From Agroathelia rolfsii (taxonomy: Eukaryota > Basidiomycota > Agaricomycetes > Amylocorticiales > Amylocorticiaceae): DNA of 64,000 bases. The stretch is taken from contig JABRWF010000002.1 in NCBI GenBank assembly GCA_018343915.1, forward strand, positions 930,001-994,000. Direction: 5' to 3'. Shown here piece by piece: positions 59,104 through 64,000 of the stretch. Under the pieces are notes generated by a model that saw nothing but the letters and a program-made list of their open reading frames with translations, had not been told where the DNA came from and made no database searches. Made by a program: the position numbers and the translations under genes. Each line of letters opens with the position of its first letter. Positions within the stretch are counted from its first letter, which is position 1.

Positions 59104-59593
59104 TGTACGTACGTACTGCTCATTATCCAAATGCGTAGCAATATCGTAGGACCTTGCTTTGGTATTCTTCATCTCCTTTTGTCATTGCCACTTTGATTGG
59201 TTGATTATTATGTGATGTTGATATATGTTGATCATGCCAGACTGAGATTGCGCGACCCACATTGCCCGTTGTAACAAGGAACATGCCGCGTGTGTAGCTA
59301 GACAATTCCCGATAGGGAATTGCTCCTCTATGTAACTACACATGATCTACTAGAGTCCTGGAGTGATATCGTAGCTGCGCTCGGCGACCCACCTACTTCG
59401 GAATCCCCGCAAGTTAGAACCCTATCGGGGATTGTCGTCAATCAGGCCCTGCGATGCCACACCACCCATAATAGGGCTCTGTCCATGTGGATTTTGAAAA
59501 GTATAAAAGGCATCGCCAACTTTCAGATGCGGAAAGTCATACTCCCCAGTCTCTCGTTCAGATTCTAAACGACTTGAACAAACAATTTCTAAG
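59104..59593. promoter_or_regulatory. ARV1 to SDR intergenic region with hairpin
   Basis: Holds a perfect 8-bp inverted repeat with a four-base loop (caattcccgatagggaattg, 59303-59322), and a TATA-like gtataaaa near 59,501, about 93 bp before the SDR ATG. An 82-codon open frame at 59,320 has no supporting feature. Confidence 0.5.
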
Positions 59594-60763
59594 ATGGTTT
59601 CTAGCACTAACACCCCTCGTGTTTGGTTCAGTTAGTGTCTTTCTATCTTTTTATTTATTATAGCAAGAATTGATGTTAAATCGATTGAACAACAATATTA
59701 TAGTCACAGGCTGCTCCTCCGGCTTAGGTCTCGCTCTAACAGAGTACACCCTTGCAGCCGGCGACAAAGTCGTCGCCACTTTGCGGAACGTCTCCGCCCT
59801 AGCTTCCCTACAAAGCACCTATCCAGAAACGAGCCTTCTCGTCCTTCCCCTGGACGTCTCACAGCCGGCGCAGATCAAATTCGCATTTGCTCGCGCGGTG
59901 AAAGAGTTCGGTCGCGTCGACGTTGTGGTGAACAACGCGGGCTATGGTCTGTTTTGTGAGATTGAGGGGACGCCAGATGAGGAGGCGCGCAAGGTGTTTG
60001 AGGTACAGTTTTGGGGGCCTGTGAATATTACGAAGGAGGTTGGTGATTTATAAAATATACTCTTTTCTCTCTCCTGTGTCTTAGCAGGATAAAGTTTTTG
60101 AATCTGATCTCGTCCTTGTGTCAATGATGCTGACAATGACAACAGGCAACAAGAATTTTCCGGGATGTTAATCCCAAGGGTGAAGGTGGACTTTTGATTA
60201 ACATCAGTACCTGTGGGGGTTATAGCGCACCGCAGGGCCTTGCCTTCTACGCTTCCAGCAAGTTTGGTATGCAATCTCAAAGACTATCTGCGTGAACAAA
60301 GAAGCTGATAATACACCATACCAACACACCAACAGCACTCGAAGGGTTCACCCAGTCTTGGATAAAAGAAGTTCTTCCCGAATGGAACATTCGCGGCCTC
60401 ATCATCGAGCCTGGAGGGTTTGAGACGAACTGGAAGGGCTCCTCAATGGTTCACTTATCACGTCATGAGGCGTACACTGCACCTGATACACCCACATCGA
60501 AGATAGAGAAGATCCACGAGACAGCATCGTTCATGGGCGTGCCGCAACGCGCTGCCAAGGCAATTTGGGAGGTGTCGAGGGAGAGTAGAGAAAAGTTGCC
60601 CCTGAGGCTGCAATTGGGTAGTGACTCGCTTGCGCTAGTCACCGCTACAGCAAAGAGGACGCTGGAAGATGCGGAGAAGTGGAAAACGGTTAGTCATTCC
60701 ACAAACAAAGATGGAGTGGATGTGGAGAAGTTTATGCAGGAAGTTGCGGCTGCTACCCAGTAA
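59594..60763 (+). CDS. Classical short-chain dehydrogenase/reductase
   Basis: Four exons: 59594-59630, 59704-60038, 60146-60266 and 60336-60763, giving 306 aa. The first exon is 37 nt and joins in frame to complete VWFITGCSSGLG, the TGxxxGxG dinucleotide-binding motif (residues 14-21). NNAG is present (VVNNAGYG). The catalytic triad is Ser145 (INISTCGG), Tyr159 and Lys163 (YASSK). The IIEPGGFETNW region follows. This pattern is common in fungal SDRs annotated as NAD(P)-dependent oxidoreductases; the substrate cannot be inferred. The start is the first ATG that splices into the Rossmann fold. Confidence 0.9.
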
Positions 60764-60906
60764 ACAGTGTTGGATTGAGAGTGTAATGTGCTATTATTAT
60801 AGCGTGACAAAGGTTATCACATGCAAGCAGGATGTGGTACAAACAATTATATGGGGTTAAAGCAGTCGTTTTTTCTCGGAAAAAGACGCCTGCATTCTAT
60901 TAGAAC

Positions 60907-62228
60907 TTAGTAAATGAAAGGAATCATCGCTTTCCTGTTCCTAGGGTACTCCTTGCCAAATTCCTTCTTGTAATTCTTGTGCTTTTTGACAGCCCAGAGA
61001 GCCATCTGACCAGTCGACACGACCAAGAAAAGCCAGGCTGAGAATGAAGGGGACACAATGAATATGACGTGTAAGATTAGGAAGAGTGAAACGTACCGGC
61101 CCAACTGTTTGTCAAGATAGCAACCACAAACCAAGCGAGGGCTTCGAAGAAATAGTTGGGGCAAGAAACCAAAGAAAAGCCATACCCGTAAGGAATTGCG
61201 CGCGTGCGAGTGCCAGCCGGGCGCAGGCTGCGAAGCTTGATGTGAATGATCAGGTTTGAGAGCTCAGCGAACTAAGGGGGGGGGGGGAAGGCGGTCAGCT
61301 ATATAAGCAACATGAGAGGAGCATGCTCACCAGCCAGACGGCTGTTCCGGTCCAGAGGAAGAGAGGGTTCTCGCGAATAGTGTTGACAACGTAGGGCGCA
61401 GTCGCGGATAGTGCAGGCCTATAAATGGCCCAAGCGAGGAATACACCGCTCAGGATGTGGTAGTGTCCAGAACTGGAAGAATGGTTAACTTAGGGGGTAA
61501 TATTTTGAGTGGTCGAAAACGAACTTCTTGAAAACATTTCGGAAGGGCATGGTGGAATGCGAGAAACGATGTACGCTATAGAGGGTAAGACCATCCGGCT
61601 CATTTAAATTGATAGTGAAATGCGTACAAGATTGTTTCCAGCTCTCTCTTCAAGAAATGAAGCATAACAAATGCATATATGTACCTAGGTGCAGGCTCGA
61701 GTGAGCTCAAGCAAAGCATTACTTGGCTTTACATACCTCTGAAGCAAACTGTGGTGAACTGGGCCACCATAGAATATCTTTGGGAAGTGGTAAATTAGAG
61801 GATGAATGACCAGTGGTCCAGCCTATTGAAACGCATACATCAGACGAAATTCATTTGCGTTTAAAGCGTAGTACACTCACATATTCTATTAAAAACACGG
61901 TACGCCAGCTGATCTGTGGGCCCAAGTCCTTGAGCGCGACTTCGCCACCATCAACAACGCCAGCATCCGTAAGAGTTGCCTCGTCTGGGAGGGCGTTCTT
62001 CTGGCCTTTTAGAGACAGCTTTTGTCTGTCAACATACAACTGGTGGACAGGTAGTTACTTTCTGATATAGTACTGGGCATGACAAGCCCTTACACTTGGA
62101 AATTTTGCTGCAATGGCCTTCTTCAGATCGCCAACGGTTACCGAGGACAAAGAGCCAGGAACGTCCACGGTCGCGGGGAACCGCTTCGAGGGCTTTTGGC
62201 TTGCAGAGATGACGGTTACAGAAACCAT
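60907..62228 (-). CDS. TSC13: Very-long-chain enoyl-CoA reductase (Tsc13/TECR type)
   Basis: Eight exons on the minus strand: 62228-62094, 62039-61881, 61822-61737, 61684-61628, 61575-61525, 61472-61331, 61271-61097 and 61037-60907, giving 311 aa. An N-terminal ubiquitin-like fold is followed by KDLGPQISWRTVFLIEY. The steroid-reductase-like membrane domain carries FLKRELETILVHRFSHSTMP, FRNVFKNSGHYHIL, RPAGTRTRAIPYGYGFSLVS and CPNYFFEALAW, and ends KEYPRNRKAMIPFIY. It catalyses the last step of very-long-chain fatty-acid elongation in the ER. Length matches the family. One intron (61272-61330) holds a run of G on the plus strand. Confidence 0.92.
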
Positions 62229-62384
62229 TTAGGGAGATAGAACAGATTCGAGGGGTCAGTCGACGAGCAGACACGTTCTAATACCCTGTGCTTGTGGGAA
62301 ACCTGGACTATGTTGGTGAGAAGGTAAGCCTGATTCCGGCTAACTCGCGACCCCACTCCGTTTCGTTCGGGATTCGGTATAATC
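62229..62384. promoter_or_regulatory. Very short divergent promoter between TSC13 and the ABHD11-like gene
   Basis: Start codons are only 156 bp apart on opposite strands. No TATA box is obvious. A mitochondrial hydrolase and an ER elongase subunit would share control if both starts are right. Confidence 0.6.
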
Positions 62385-63827
62385 ATGAGCCCGGGCCGGC
62401 TTTGGCGACTAGCTTCGTCTCGCATTGGTACGTCACAGTCAGCTTGAACAGCAGCATTCACCATGATATCACAAAGCACAAAATATCTTATCCCAAAGAG
62501 GGCTACTGGCTTCCCCAACTCTCGCCTCTGTAGAAGTATTTACATCTAAGCTGGATAGCCTTTTTTTTCTTGTCCCTAATTCTGGCCGTCACGATTTGCT
62601 TCAGGATCATTTGCGTCATCGTTGCCCCAACCAGTAGAACTCGAATACGACGTCCTAGCACCACATAACGGGGATGTAAAAACACGCCCACTTGTTATAA
62701 TTCATGGCCTTTTGTGAGGACTAGAGTTGACGACAGGTGCAATGGTCTCTTTCTAACTTGTGTATCAGTGGGTCGAAACGCAACTGGCTATCCTTGTCCA
62801 AGGCTTTCCATAAAGACCTGAACAGAGCCATATACTCCCTTGTATGTGATACTCATTATCTCTCGATTCTTTTGCACCGACCTACCGCTCCCTAAGGATC
62901 TCCGTAACTCTGGATCATCTCCACATGCCAGGCCCATGACGGTATGTATTTCATCTACGCGCATGTCAACTTTGCTAATGGACTCAAAGTACGAAGCCAT
63001 GGCGTCAGACATCTTGCACTTCCTTCAGAAACATGGCCTGAAGGATGTCTCGCTACTGGGGCACTCCATGTATGTTTATCACCAAAAACATTCGTACAAA
63101 TCTCACCATGCAGTTAGGGGTGGTAAAGCTGCCATGTCTGTTGCCCTCTCACCTGAATTGCCGGATGGTCTACTCACAAATCTCATCGTCGCTGACATCG
63201 CACCCTCTCGTGGTGCCCTCTCTCCCGAATTTCGCTCCTACACTGAAGCCATGAAGAAAATACAGCACGGGAACGTCAAATCCCGTAAAGAGGCACAAGA
63301 TATCTTGTCAGAATATGAAAAGGTTGGCAAAACTAAACAAATCCTCATCATCATGGCTTCCATCTAAACTCTGTCTCCAGGATTCGGGCGTCCGGGCATT
63401 CTTATTGACTAACCTTAACATACCGTCATCTGGTGAACCAGTAAATTTTAAAATACCTATAGACATTCTAGACGAAGCTATCTCCGACATCGGGGACTTT
63501 CCCTATGCTCCCGATGAAACGGGATGGCATGGGCGGACTCTCTTCATCAAAGGGACAAAATCCAAGTACATCAATCGACACAACATCCCAACTGCCAAGG
63601 CGTTGTTCCCCAATTCGCGACTGGAAGAACTAGACGCTTCTCACTGGGGTGAGTCACAATTATACTTAAAGCTTTAGGGAGCTTATTATCGATGTATTCA
63701 TGGTGTAGTGCACGCCGAAAAGTGAGTTTTTATTTTTATTTTTTATGTGACCGAGCCTCGCTAAAATGATATGCTCAGGCCGCATGAATTCAAGAAACTT
63801 GTGGTGGACTTTATCGATGATGCTTAA
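62385..63827 (+). CDS. IMO32: Mitochondrial alpha/beta hydrolase of the ABHD11/Imo32 family
   Basis: Nine exons: 62385-62427, 62605-62713, 62769-62841, 62897-62941, 62990-63069, 63118-63322, 63381-63648, 63709-63721 and 63779-63827, giving 294 aa. Exon 1 gives a presequence (MSPGRLWRLASSRI) and splices in frame over a 177-nt intron. Family motifs are HGLFGSKRNW (from residue 48), DLRNSGSSPH (usually His at the fifth position), the nucleophile elbow GHSMGG with Ser116, VADIAPSRG, FIKGTKSKYI and SHWVHAEKPHEF, which carries the catalytic histidine. Human ABHD11 protects lipoylated 2-oxoglutarate dehydrogenase, and yeast Imo32 is mitochondrial; the same site is inferred here. Exon 8 is only 13 nt and keeps the histidine motif in frame. 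Confidence 0.88.
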
Positions 63828-64000
63828 CGCATTCACAACGATAGCACCAACGCTACTATTAAACATAAAATATAGAATCGATCCATACCGCCAGTCAACC
63901 TCGTTTTTGTATATTATCCTATCAACTAATCTTCGTAGACAAAAACGAATACAATAACTCACCTGATTCGAAGGTGCTATAGCAATGACTACTACTTCAC
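63828..64000. other. 3' flank of the ABHD11-like gene
   Basis: No further gene is recognised before the window ends. Confidence 0.5.

Noticed and set aside
59320..59568. 82-codon frame upstream of the SDR gene
   Set aside because: It overlaps the promoter and TATA-like region, has no domain or paralogue, and ends before the SDR start.
62288..62533. 81-codon frame over the divergent promoter
   Set aside because: It overlaps the assembled first exon of the ABHD11-like gene in another frame and has no supporting feature.

Overview
The window is nuclear DNA of a filamentous basidiomycete, most likely an Agaricomycete. Genes are rich in short introns of about 50-65 nt. The gene set is fungal: a velvet regulator, MIC60, ATG15, ATG22, neutral trehalase, ARV1, a TSC13-type enoyl reductase, SPC25 and an expanded BTB family. 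A relative of Rhizoctonia/Ceratobasidium is possible, but this is a guess from gene style, not something the sequence proves. I assembled all exon structures by hand from splice signals, reading-frame continuity and paralogue comparison.

Left third (1-22,205): a tandemly duplicated region. Four BTB-domain genes (A at 2749, B at 8959, C at 13853, D at 19808, all plus strand) share an identical five-exon plan. A resembles C and B resembles D, and the A-to-C and B-to-D distances are both about 11 kb. The simplest model is an older A/B duplication followed by tandem duplication of an ~11 kb block. The right edge of that block lies inside the first intron of a TB2/DP1/HVA22 (YOP1/REEP-type) gene. 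The intact gene follows D (21912-23098); a broken 5' fragment follows B (about 10890-11145).

Middle (24,400-50,000): mostly single-copy housekeeping genes. In order: a small mitochondrial-type protein, ATG15 (vacuolar lipase), two tandem MDR oxidoreductases, SPC25, neutral trehalase (minus), a gene-poor gap of ~3.6 kb with a possible decaying secreted-peptide gene, ATG22 (minus, 17 exons), MIC60 divergent from it, and a velvet protein with a ~195-residue insertion inside its domain.

Right (50,700-64,000): two tandem old-yellow-enzyme paralogues with ten matching exons, a shared promoter block and an altered substrate-anchoring pair; then an F-box protein, ARV1, a short-chain dehydrogenase, and the divergent pair TSC13-like (minus) and ABHD11/IMO32-like (plus), whose start codons are only 156 bp apart.

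Cross-cutting features are an apparent excess of GC-AG introns (seven, some shared between paralogues), microexons of 14 and 21 nt, and repeated local duplication (BTB, MDR, OYE). I found no convincing intact transposon, tRNA, rRNA or CRISPR.
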